Source of the DNA: Ulva prolifera
Lineage: Eukaryota > Chlorophyta > Ulvophyceae > Ulvales > Ulvaceae
DNA: 64,000 nt
Assembly (NCBI GenBank): GCA_023078555.1
Contig: CM041199.1
Location: 8,685,315 to 8,749,314, forward strand
Reading direction: 5' to 3'
Below are positions 48,176 through 60,700 of the stretch, one piece after another (position 1 is the stretch's first letter; the number at the start of each line of letters is the position of its first letter). The notes beneath the pieces are model-generated. The model was given only the letters and a program-made list of their open reading frames with translations, had not been told where the DNA came from and ran no database searches. The translations under genes were made by a program, and so were the position numbers.

Positions 48176-50779
48176 CAATTTCTAGCCCCAATCTAGGCTC
48201 GTGCCCAACGTGAAGCTCGTACCCCAATCTCGAGCCCCAGTCCTGGCTGGAGCCCAACTCCAAGATGGCACCCCATTCTCGAACCCCAATCCAGGCTCGA
48301 GCCCGACTCCAAGATGGCACCCCGATATCGAGCCCAAATCCAGGCTCGAGCCCCACTCCAAGATGGCACCCCAATCTCTAGCCCCAATCCAGGCTCGTGC
48401 CCAACGTGAAGCTCGTACCCCATTCTCGAGCCCCGATCCTGGCTGGAGCCCAACTCCAAGATGGCACCCCATTCTCGAACCCCAATCCAGGCTCGAGCCC
48501 GACTCCAAGATGGCACCCCGATATCGAGCCCAAATCCAGGCTCGAGCCCCACTCCAAGATGGCACCCCAATCTCTAGCCCCAATCCAGGCTCGTGCCCAA
48601 CGTGAAGCTCGTACCCCAATCTCGAGCCCCAATCCAGGCTGGAGCCTAACTCCAAGATGACACCCTATTCTCGAGCCCCAATCCAGGCTCGAGCCCGACT
48701 CCAAGATAACACCCCAATCTCTACCCCCAATCCAGGCTCGTGCCCAACGTGAAGCTCGTACCCCAATCTCGAGCCCCGATCCAGGCTGGAGCCCAACTCC
48801 AAGATGGCACCCCAATCTCGAGCCCCAATCCAGGCTCGAGCCCCACTCCAAGATGGTACCCCAATCTCGAGCCCCAATCCAGGCTCGAGCCCGTGTCCAA
48901 GATGGCACCACAATCTCTTGCCCCAATCTAGGCTCGTGCCCAACGTGAAGCTCGTACCCCAATCTCGAGCCCCAATCCAGGCTGGAGCCCACCTCCAAGA
49001 TGGCACCCCATTCTCGAGCCCCAATCCAGACTCGAGCCCCACTCCAAGATGGTACCCCAATTTCTAGCCCCAATCCAGGCTCGTGCCCAATGTGAAGCTC
49101 GTACCCCAATCTCGAGCCCCAATCCAGGCTGGAGCCCAACTCCAAGATGGCCCCCCATTCTCGAGCCCCAATATAGGCTCGAGCCCGACTCCAAGATAAC
49201 ACCCCAATCTCTACCCCCAATCCAATCTCGTGCCCAACGTGAAGCTCGTACCCCAATCTCGAGCCCCAATCCAGGCTGGAGCCCACCTCCAAGATGGCAC
49301 CCCATTCTCGAGCCCCAATCCAGGCTCGAGCCCCACTCCAAGATGGTACCCCAATTTCTAGCCCCAATCCAGGCTCGTGCCCAATGTGAAGCTCGTACCC
49401 CAATCTCGAGCCCCAATCCAGGCTGGAGCCCACCTCCAAGATGGCACCCCATTCTCGAGCCCCAATCCAGGCTCGAGCCCCACTCCAATATGGTTCCCCA
49501 ATTTCTAGCCCCAATCCAGGCTCGTGCCCAACGTGAAGCTCGTACCCCAATCTCGAGCCCCAGGCCAGGCTGGAGCCCACCTCCAAGATGGCACCCCATT
49601 CTCGAGCCCCAATCCAGGCTCGAGCCCGACTCCAAGATGGCTCCCAATATCTAGCCCCAATCCAGGCTCGAGCCCCACTCCAAGATGGTACCACAATCTC
49701 TAGCCCCAATCTAGGCTCATGCCCAACGTGAAGCTCGTACCCCAATCTCGAGCCCCAATCCAGGCTGGAGCCCACCTCCAAGATGGCACCCCATTCTCGA
49801 GCCCCGATCCAGGCTCAAGCCGGACTCCAAGATGGCACCCCGATCTCGAGCCCCAATCCAGGCTCGAGCCCGACTCCAAGATGGCACCCCGAGCTCGAGC
49901 CCCAATCCATGCTCGAGCCCCACTCCAAGATGGTACCCCAATTTCTAGCCCTAATCCAGGCTCGTGCCCAACGTGAAGCTCGTACCCCAATCTCGAGCCC
50001 CAATCCAGGCTGGAGCCCACCTCCAAGATGGCACCCCATTCTCGAGCCCCAATCCAGGCTCGAGCCCCACTCCAAGATGGCACCCCAATCTCTAGCCCCA
50101 ATCCAGGCTCGTGCCCAACGTGAAGCTCGTACCCCAATCTCGAGCCCCAATCCAGGCTGGAACCCACCTCCAAGATGGGACCCCATTCTCGAGCCCCAAT
50201 CCAGGCTCGAGCCCCACTCCAAGATGGCACCCAAATCTCGAGCCCCAATCCATGCTCGTGCCCCACTCCAAGCTGGCACCCCAATCTCGAGCCCCAATCC
50301 AAGCTCGTGCCCGTTTCCAAGATGGCACCCCAATCTCGAGCCCCAATCCAGGCTCGAGCCCCACTCCAAGATGGCACCCCAATCTCTAGCCCCAATCCAG
50401 GCTCGTGCCCAACGTGAAGCTCGTACCCCAATCTCGAGCCCCAGTCCAGGCTGGAGCCCACCTGCAAGATGGCACCCCATTCTCGAGCCCCAATCCAGGC
50501 TTGAGCCCCACTCCAAGATGGCTCTCAATATCTAGCCCCAATCCAGGCTCGAGCCCCACTCCAATATGGTACCCCAATTTCTAGCCCCAATCTAGGCTCG
50601 TGCCCAACGTGAAGCTCGTACCCCAATCTCGAGCCCCAGTCCTGGCTGGAGCCCAACTCCAAGATGGCACCCCATTCTCGAACCCCAATCCAGGCTCGAG
50701 CCCGACTCCAAGATGGCACCCCGATATCGAGCCCAAATCCAGGCTCGAGCCCCACTCCAAGATGGCACCCCAATCTCTA

Positions 50780-53700
50780 GCCCCAATCCATGCTCGAGCC
50801 CCACTCCAAGATGGTACCCCAATTTCTAGCCCTAATCCAGGCTCGTGCCCAACGTGAAGCTCGTACCCCAATCTCGAGCCCCGATCCTGGCTGGAGCCCA
50901 ACTCCAAGATGGCACCCCATTCTCGAGCCCCAATCCAGGCTCGAGCCCGTGTCCAAGATGGCACCACAATCTCTTGCCCCAATCTAGGCTCGTGCCCAAC
51001 GTGAAGCTCGTACCCCAATCTCGAGCCCCAATCCAGGCTGGAGCCCACCTCCAAGATGGCACCCCATTCTCGAGCCCCAATCCAGGCTCGAGCCCCACTC
51101 CAAGATGGTACCCCAATTTCTAGCCCCAATCCAGGCTCGTGCCCAATGTGAAGCTCGTACCCCAATCTCGAGCCCCAATCCAGGCTGGAGCCCAACTCCA
51201 AGATGGCCCCCCATTCTCGAGCCCCAATATAGGCTCGAGCCCGACTCCAAGATAACACCCCAATCTCTACCCCCAATCCAATCTCGTGCCCAACGTGAAG
51301 CTCGTACCCCAATCTCGAGCCCCAATCCAGGCTGGAGCCCACCTCCAAGATGGCACCCCATTCTCGAGCCCCAATCCAGGCTCGAGCCCCACTCCAAGAT
51401 GGCACCCCAATCTCTAGCCCCAATCCAGGCTCGTGCCCAACGTGAAGCTCATACCCCAATCTCGAGCCCCAATCCAGGCTGGAGCCCACCTCCAAGATGG
51501 GACCCCATTCTCGAGCCCCAATCCAGGCTCGATCCCCTCTCCAAGATGGCACCCAAATCTCGAGCCCCAATCCATGCTCGTGCCCCACTCCAAGCTGGCA
51601 CCCCAATCTCGAGCCCCAATCCAAGCTCGTGCCCGTTTCCAAGATGGCACCCCAATCTCGAGCCCCAATCCAGGCTCGAGCCCCACTCCAAGATGGCACC
51701 CCAATCTCTAGCCCCAATCCAGGCCCGTGCCCAACGTGAAGCTCGTACCCCAATCTCGAGCCCCAGTCCAGGCTGGAGCCCACCTGCAAGATGGCACCCC
51801 ATTCTCGAGCCCCAATCCAGGATCGAGCCCCACTCCAAGATGGCTCTCAATATCTAGCCCCAATCCAGGCTCGAGCCCCACTCCAAGATGGTTCCCCAAT
51901 TTCTAGCCCCAATCCAGGCTCGTGCCCAACGTGAAGCTCGTACCCCGATCTCGAGCCCCAGTCCAGGCTGGAGCCCACCTCCAAGATGGCACCCCATTCT
52001 CGAGCCCCAATCCAGGCTCGAGCCCGACTCCAAGATGGCTCCCAATATCTAGCCCCAATCCAGGCTCGAGCCCCACTCCAAGATGGTACCACAATCTCTA
52101 GCCCCAATCTAGGCTCATGCCCAACGTGAAGCTCGTACCCCAATCTCGAGCCCCAATCCAGGCTGGAGCCCACCTCCAAGATGGCACCCCATTCTCGAGC
52201 CCCGATCCAGGCTCAAGCCGGACTCCAAGATGGCACCCCGATCTCGAGCCCCAATCCAGGCTCGAGCCCGACTCCAAGATGGCACCCCGAGCTCGAGCCC
52301 CAATCCATGCTCGAGCCCCACTCCAAGATGGTACCCCAATTTCTAGCCCTAATCCAGGCTCGTGCCCAACGTGAAGCTCGTACCCCAATCTCGAGCCCCA
52401 ATCCAGGCTGGAGCCCACCTCCAAGATGGCACCCCATTCTCGAGCCCCAATCCAGGCTCGAGCCCCACTCCAAGATGGCACCCCAATCTCTAGCCCCAAT
52501 CCAGGCTCGTGCCCAACGTGAAGCTCGTACCCCAATCTCGAGCCCCAGTCCAGGCTGGAACCCACCTCCAAGATGGGACCCCATTCTCGAGCCCCAATCC
52601 AGGCTCGAGCCCCACTCCAAGATGGCACCCAAATCTCGAGCCCCAATCCATGCTCGTGCCCCACTCCAAGCTGGCACCCCAATCTCGAGCCCCAATCCAA
52701 GCTCGTGCCCGTTTCCAAGATGGCACCCCAATCTCGAGCCCCAATCCAGGCTCGAGCCCCACTCCAAGATGGCACCCCAATCTCTAGCCCCAATCCAGGC
52801 TCGTGCCCAACGTGAAGCTCGTACCCCAATCTCGAGCCCCAGTCCAGGCTGGAGCCCACCTGCAAGATGGCACCCCGATCTCGAGCCCCAATCCATGCTC
52901 GAGCCCCACTCCAAGATGGTACCCCAATTTCTAGCCCTAATCCAGGCTCGTGCCCAACGTGAAGCTCGTACCCCAATCTCGAGCCCCAATCCAGGCTGGA
53001 GCCCACCTCCAAGATGGCACCCCATTCTCGAGCCCCAATCCAGGCTCGAGCCCGACTCCAAGATGGCACCCCGATCTCGAGCCCCAATCCAGGCTCGAGC
53101 CCCACTCCAAGATGGCACCCCAATCTCTAGCCCCAATCCAGGCTCGTGCCCAACGTGAAGCTCGTACCCCAATCTCGAGCCCCAATCCAGGCTGGAGCCC
53201 AACTCCAAGATGGTACCCCAATCTCGAGCCCCAATCCAGGCTGCAGCCCACCTCCAAGATGGCACCCCATTCCCGAGCCCCAATCCAGGCTCGAACCCAA
53301 CTCCAAGATGGCACCCCATTCTCGAGCCCCGATCCAGGCTCGAGCCGGACTCCAAGATGGCACCCCGATCTCGAGCCCCAATCCAGGCTCGAGCCCCACT
53401 CCAAGATGGCACCCCAATCTCTAGCCCCAATCCAGGCTCGTGCCCAACGTGAAGCTCGTACCCCAATCTCGAGCCCCAGTCCAGGCTGGAGCCCACCTGC
53501 AAGATGGCACCCCATTCTCGAGCCCCAATCCAGGCTTGAGCCCCACTCCAAGATGGCTCTCAATATCTAGCCCCAATCCAGGCTCGAGCCCCACTCCAAT
53601 ATGGTACCCCAATTTCTAGCCCCAATCTAGGCTCGTGCCCAACGTGAAGCTCGTACCCCAATCTCGAGCCCCAGTCCTGGCTGGAGCCCAACTCCAAGAT

Positions 53701-56700
53701 GGCACCCCATTCTCGAACCCCAATCCAGGCTCGAGCCCGACTCCAAGATGGCACCCCGATATCGAGCCCAAATCCAGGCTCGAGCCCCACTCCAAGATGG
53801 CACCCCAATCTCTAGCCCCAATCCAGGCTCGTGCCCAACGTGAAGCTCGTACCCCATTCTCGAGCCCCAGTCCAGGCAGGAACCCACCTCCAAGATGGGA
53901 CCCCATTCTCGAGCCCCAATCCAGGCTCGAGCCCCACTCCAAGATGGCTCTCAATATCTAGCCCCAATCCAGGCTCGAGCCCCACTCCAAGATGGTACCC
54001 CAATTTCTAGCCCCAATCCAGGCTCGTGCCCAACGTGAAGCTCGTACCCCAATCTCGAGCCCCAATCCAGGTTGGAGCCCACCTCCAAGATGGCACCCCA
54101 TTCTCGAGCCCCAATCCAGGCTCGAGCCCGACTCCAAGATGTCACCCCGATCTCGAGCCCCAATCCAGGCTCGAGCCCCACTCCAAGATGGCACACCAAT
54201 CTCTAGCCCCAATCCAGGCTTGTGCCCAACGTGAAGCTCGTCCCCCATTCTCGAGCCCCGATCCTGGCTGGAGCCCAACTCCAAGATGGCACCCCATTCT
54301 CGAACCCCAATCCAGGCTCGAGCCCGACTCCAAGATGGCACCCCGATATCGAGCCCAAATCCAGGCTCGAGCCCCACTCCAAGATGGCACCCCAATCTCT
54401 AGCCCCAATCCATGCTCGAGCCCCACTCCAAGATGGTACCCCAATTTCTAGCCCTAATCCAGGCTCGTGCCCAACGTGAAGCTCGTACCCCAATCTCGAG
54501 CCCCGATCCTGGCAGGAGCCCAACTCCAAGATGGCACCCCATTCTCGAGCCCCAATCCAGGCTCGAGCCCGTGTCCAAGATGGCACCACAATCTCTTGCC
54601 CCAATCTAGGCTCGTGCCCAACGTGAAGCTCGTACCCCAATCTCGAGCCCCAATCCAGGCTGGAGCCCACCTCCAAGATGGCACCCCATTCTCGAGCCCC
54701 AATCCAGGCTCGAGCCCCACTCCAAGATGGTACCCCAATTTCTAGCCCCAATCCAGGCTCGTGCCCAATGTGAAGCTCGTACCCCAATCTCGAGCCCCAA
54801 TCCAGGCTGGAGCCCAACTCCAAGATGGCCCCCCATTCTCGAGCCCCAATATAGGCTCGAGCCCGACTCCAAGATAACACCCCAATCTCTACCCCCAATC
54901 CAATCTCGTGCCCAACGTGAAGCTCGTACCCCAATCTCGAGCCCCAATCCAGGCTGGAGCCCACCTCCAAGATGGCACCCCATTCTCGAGCCCCAATCCA
55001 GGCTCGAGCCCCACTCCAAGATGGCACCCCAATCTCTAGCCCCAATCCAGGCTCGTGCCCAACGTGAAGCTCGTACCCCATTCTCGAGCCCCAGTCCAGG
55101 CAGGAACCCACCTCCAAGATGGGACCCCATTCTCGAGCCCCAATCCAGGCTCGAGCCCCACTCCAAGATGGCTCTCAATATCTAGCCCCAATCCAGGCTC
55201 GAGCCCCACTCCAAGATGGTACCCCAATTTCTAGCCCCAATCCAGGCTCGTGCCCAACGTGAAGCTCGTACCCCAATCTCGAGCCCCAATCCAGGTTGGA
55301 GCCCACCTCCAAGATGGCACCCCATTCTCGAGCCCCAATCCAGGCTCGAGCCCGACTCCAAGATGTCACCCCGATCTCGAGCCCCAATCCAGGCTCGAGC
55401 CCCACTCCAAGATGGCACACCAATCTCTAGCCCCAATCCAGGCTTGTGCCCAACGTGAAGCTCGTCCCCCATTCTCGAGCCCCGATCCTGGCTGGAGCCC
55501 AACTCCAAGATGGCACCCCATTCTCGAACCCCAATCCAGGCTCGAGCCCGACTCCAAGATGGCACCCCGATCTCGAGCCCAAATCCAGGCTCGAGCCCCA
55601 CTCCAAGATGGCACCCCAATCTCTAGCCCCAATCCATGCTCGAGCCCCACTCCAAGATGGTACCCCAATTTCTAGCCCTAATCCAGGCTCGTGCCCAACG
55701 TGAAGCTCGTACCCCAATCTCGAGCCCCGATCCTGGCTGGAGCCCAACTCCAAGATGGCACCCCATTCTCGAGCCCCAATCCAGGCTCGAGCCCGTGTCC
55801 AAGATGGCACCACAATCTCTTGCCCCAATCTAGGCTCGTGCCCAACGTGAAGCTCGTACCCCAATCTCGAGCCCCAATCCAGGCTGGAGCCCACCTCCAA
55901 GATGGCACCCCATTCTCGAGCCCCAATCCAGGCTCGAGCCCCACTCCAAGATGGTACCCCAATTTCTAGCCCCAATCCAGGCTCGTGCCCAATGTGAAGC
56001 TCGTACCCCAATCTCGAGCCCCAATCCAGGCTGGAGCCCAACTCCAAGATGGCCCCCCATTCTCGAGCCCCAATATAGGCTCGAGCCCGACTCCAAGATA
56101 ACACCCCAATCTCTACCCCCAATCCAATCTCGTGCCCAACGTGAAGCTCGTACCCCAATCTCGAGCCCCAATCCAGGCTGGAGCCCACCTCCAAGATGGC
56201 ACCCCATTCTCGAGCCCCAATCCAGGCTCGAGCCCCACTCCAAGATGGCACCCCAATCTCTAGCCCCAATCCAGGCTCGTGCCCAACGTGAAGCTCATAC
56301 CCCAATCTCGAGCCCCAATCCAGGCTGGAGCCCACCTCCAAGATGGGACCCCATTCTCGAGCCCCAATCCAGGCTCGATCCCCTCTCCAAGATGGCACCC
56401 AAATCTCGAGCCCCAATCCATGCTCGTGCCCCACTCCAAGCTGGCACCCCAATCTCGAGCCCCAATCCAAGCTCGTGCCCGTTTCCAAGATGGCACCCCA
56501 ATCTCGAGCCCCAATCCAGGCTCGAGCCCCACTCCAAGATGGCACCCCAATCTCTAGCCCCAATCCAGGCCCGTGCCCAACGTGAAGCTCGTACCCCAAT
56601 CTCGAGCCCCAGTCCAGGCTGGAGCCCACCTGCAAGATGGCACCCCATTCTCGAGCCCCAATCCAGGATCGAGCCCCACTCCAAGATGGCTCTCAATATC

Positions 56701-57725
56701 TAGCCCCAATCCAGGCTCGAGCCCCACTCCAATATGGTTCCCCAATTTCTAGCCCCAATCCAGGCTCGTGCCCAACGTGAAGCTCGTACCCCGATCTCGA
56801 GCCCCAGTCCAGGCTGGAGCCCACCTCCAAGATGGCACCCCATTCTCGAGCCCCAATCCAGGCTCGAGCCCGACTCCAAGATGGCTCCCAATATCTAGCC
56901 CCAATCCAGGCTCGAGCCCCACTCCAGGATGGTACCACAATCTCTAGCCCCAATCTAGGCTCATGCCCAACGTGAAGCTCGTACCCCAATCTCGAGCCCC
57001 AATCCAGGCTGGAGCCCACCTCCAAGATGGCACCCCATTCTCGAGCCCCGATCCAGGCTCAAGCCGGACTCCAAGATGGCACCCCGATCTCGAGCCCCAA
57101 TCCAGGCTCGAGCCCGACTCCAAGATGGCACCCCGAGCTCGAGCCCCAATCCATGCTCGAGCCCCACTCCAAGATGGTACCCCAATTTCTAGCCCTAATC
57201 CAGGCTCGTGCCCAACGTGAAGCTCGTACCCCAATCTCGAGCCCCAATCCAGGCTGGAGCCCACCTCCAAGATGGCACCCCATTCTCGAGCCCCAATCCA
57301 GGCTCGAGCCCCACTCCAAGATGGCACCCCAATCTCTAGCCCCAATCCAGGCTCGTGCCCAACGTGAAGCTCGTACCCCAATCTCGAGCCCCAGTCCAGG
57401 CTGGAACCCACCTCCAAGATGGGACCCCATTCTCGAGCCCCAATCCAGGCTCGAGCCCCACTCCAAGATGGCACCCAAATCTCGAGCCCCAATCCATGCT
57501 CGTGCCCCACTCCAAGCTGGCACCCCAATCTCGAGCCCCAATCCAAGCTCGTGCCCGTTTCCAAGATGGCACCCCAATCTCGAGCCCCAATCCAGGCTCG
57601 AGCCCCACTCCAAGATGGCACCCCAATCTCTAGCCCCAATCCAGGCTCGTGCCCAACGTGAAGCTCGTACCCCAATCTCGAGCCCCAGTCCAGGCTGGAG
57701 CCCACCTGCAAGATGGCACCCCATT
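50780..57725 (+). repeat. Mosaic of 4,846-, 2,398- and 1,224-bp-offset duplications
   Basis: 50,780-52,870 recurs at 55,626-57,716 (offset 4,846). 49,700-50,520 recurs at 52,098-52,860 (offset 2,398) and 56,944-57,770. 53,812-54,980 recurs at 55,036-56,200 (offset 1,224). Each offset equals a whole number of monomers less the 48-bp monomers it spans (99 less 5, 49 less 3, 25 less 1). The copies overlap one another, so no single tandem unit describes this part. Confidence 0.78.
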
Positions 57726-60700
57726 CTCGAGCCCCAATCCAGGCTTGAGCCCCACTCCAAGATGGCTCTCAATATCTAGCCCCAATCCAGGCTCGAGCCC
57801 CACTCCAATATGGTACCCCAATTTCTAGCCCCAATCTAGGCTCGTGCCCAACGTGAAGCTCGTACCCCAATCTCGAGCCCCAGTCCTGGCTGGAGCCCAA
57901 CTCCAAGATGGCACCCCATTCTCGAACCCCAATCCAGGCTCGAGCCCGACTCCAAGATGGCACCCCGATATCGAGCCCAAATCCAGGCTCGAGCCCCACT
58001 CCAAGATGGCACCCCAATCTCTAGCCCCAATCCAGGCTCGTGCCCAACGTGAAGCTCGTACCCCATTCTCGAGCCCCAGTCCAGGCAGGAACCCACCTCC
58101 AAGATGGGACCCCATTCTCGAGCCCCAATCCAGGCTCGAGCCCCACTCCAAGATGGCTCTCAATATCTAGCCCCAATCCAGGCTCGAGCCCCACTCCAAG
58201 ATGGTACCCCAATTTCTAGCCCCAATCCAGGCTCGTGCCCAACGTGAAGCTCGTACCCCAATCTCGAGCCCCAATCCAGGTTGGAGCCCACCTCCAAGAT
58301 GGCACCCCATTCTCGAGCCCCAATCCAGGCTCGAGCCCGACTCCAAGATGTCACCCCGATCTCGAGCCCCAATCCAGGCTCGAGCCCCACTCCAAGATGG
58401 CACACCAATCTCTAGCCCCAATCCAGGCTTGTGCCCAACGTGAAGCTCGTCCCCCATTCTCGAGCCCCGATCCTGGCTGGAGCCCAACTCCAAGATGGCA
58501 CCCCATTCTCGAACCCCAATCCAGGCTCGAGCCCGACTCCAAGATGGCACCCCGATATCGAGCCCAAATCCAGGCTCGAGCCCCACTCCAAGATGGCACC
58601 CCAATCTCTAGCCCCAATCCATGCTCGAGCCCCACTCCAAGATGGTACCCCAATTTCTAGCCCTAATCCAGGCTCGTGCCCAACGTGAAGCTCGTACCCC
58701 AATCTCGAGCCCCGATCCTGGCTGGAGCCCAACTCCAAGATGGCACCCCATTCTCGAGCCCCAATCCAGGCTCGAGCCCCACTCCAAGATGGCACCCCAA
58801 TCTCTAGCCCCAATCCAGGCTCGTGCCCAACGTGAAGCTCGTACCCCAATCTCGAGCCCCAGTCCAGGCTGGAGCCCACCTGCAAGATGGCACCCCATTC
58901 TCGAGCCCCAATCCAGGCTCGAGCCCCACTCCAAGATGGCTCTCAATATCTAGCCCCAATCCAGGCTCGAGCCCCACTCCAATATGGTACCCCAATTTCT
59001 AGCCCCAATCCAGGCTCGTGCCCAACGTGAAGCTCGTACCCCAATCTCGAGCCCCAGTCCAGGCTGGAGCCCACCTCCAAGATGGCACCCCATTCTCGAG
59101 CCCCATTCCAGGCTCGAGCCCGACTCCAAGATGGCTCCCAATATCTAGCCCCAATCCAGGCTCGAGCCCCACTCCAAGATGGTACCACAATCTCTAGCCC
59201 CAATCTAGGCTCATGCCCAACGTGAAGCTCGTACCCCAATCTCGAGCCCCAATCCAGGCTGGAGCCCACCTCCAAGATGGCACCCCATTCTCGAGCCCCA
59301 ATCCAGGCTCGAGCCCCACTCCAAGATGGCTCTCAATATCTAGCCCCAATCCAGGCTCGAGCCCCACTCCAAGATGGTACCCCAATTTCTAGCCCCAATC
59401 CAGGCTCGTGCCCAACGTGAAGCTCGTACCCCAATCTCGAGCCCCAATCCAGGTTGGAGCCCACCTCCAAGATGGCACCCCATTCTCGAGCCCCAATCCA
59501 GGCTCGAGCCCGACTCCAAGATGTCACCCCGATCTCGAGCCCCAATCCAGGCTCGAGCCCCACTCCAAGATGGCACCCCAATCTCTAGCCCCAATCCAAG
59601 CTCGTGCCCAACGTTAAGCTCGTACACCAATCTCGAGCCCCAGTCCAGGCTGGAGCCCACCTCCAAGATGGCACCCCATTCTCGAGCCCCAATCCAGGCT
59701 CGAGCCCGACTCCAAGATGTCACCCCGATCTCGAGCCCCAATCCAGGCTCGAGCCCCACTCCAAGATGGCACCCCAATCTCTAGCCCCAATCCAAGCTCG
59801 TGCCCAACGTTAAGCTCGTACACCAATCTCGAGCCCCAGTCCAGGCTGGAGCCCACCTCCAAGATGGCACCCCATTCTCGAGCCCCAATCCAGGCTCGAG
59901 CCCGACTCCAAGATGTCACCCCATTCTTGAGCCCCAATCCAGGCTCGAGCCCGACTCCAAGATGTCACCCCGATCTCGAGCCCCAATCCAGCCTCGAGCC
60001 CCACTCCAAGATGGCACCCCAATCTCTAGCCCCAATCCAAGCTCGTGCCCAACGTTAAGCTCGTACACCAATCTCGAGCCCCAGTCCAGGCTGGAGCCCA
60101 CCTCCAAGATGGCACCCCATTCTCGAGCCCCGATCCAGGCTCGAGCCGGACTCCAAGATGGCACCCCGATCTCGAGCCCCAATCCAGGCTCGAGCCCGAC
60201 TCCAAGATGGCACCCCGATCTCGAGCCCCAATCCATGCTCGAGCCCCACTCCAAGATGGTACCCCAATTTCTAGCCCTAATCCAGGCTCGTGCCCAACGT
60301 GAAGCTCGTACCCCAATCTCGAGCCCCAATCCAGGCTGGAGCCCACCTCCAAGATGGCACCCCATTCTCGAGCCCCAATCCAGGCTCGAGCCCGACTCCA
60401 AGATGGCACCCCGATCTCGAGCCCCAATCCAGGCTCGAGCCCCACTCCAAGATGGCACCCCAATCTCTAGCCCCAATCCAGGCTCGTGCCCAACGTGAAG
60501 CTCGTACCCCAATCTCGAGCCCCAATCCAGGCTGGAGCCCAACTCCAAGATGGTACCCCAATCTCGAGCCCCAATCCAGGCTGCAGCCCACCTCCAAGAT
60601 GGCACCCCATTCCCGAGCCCCAATCCAGGCTCGAACCCAACTCCAAGATGGCACCCCATTCTCGAGCCCCGATCCAGGCTCGAGCCGGACTCCAAGATGG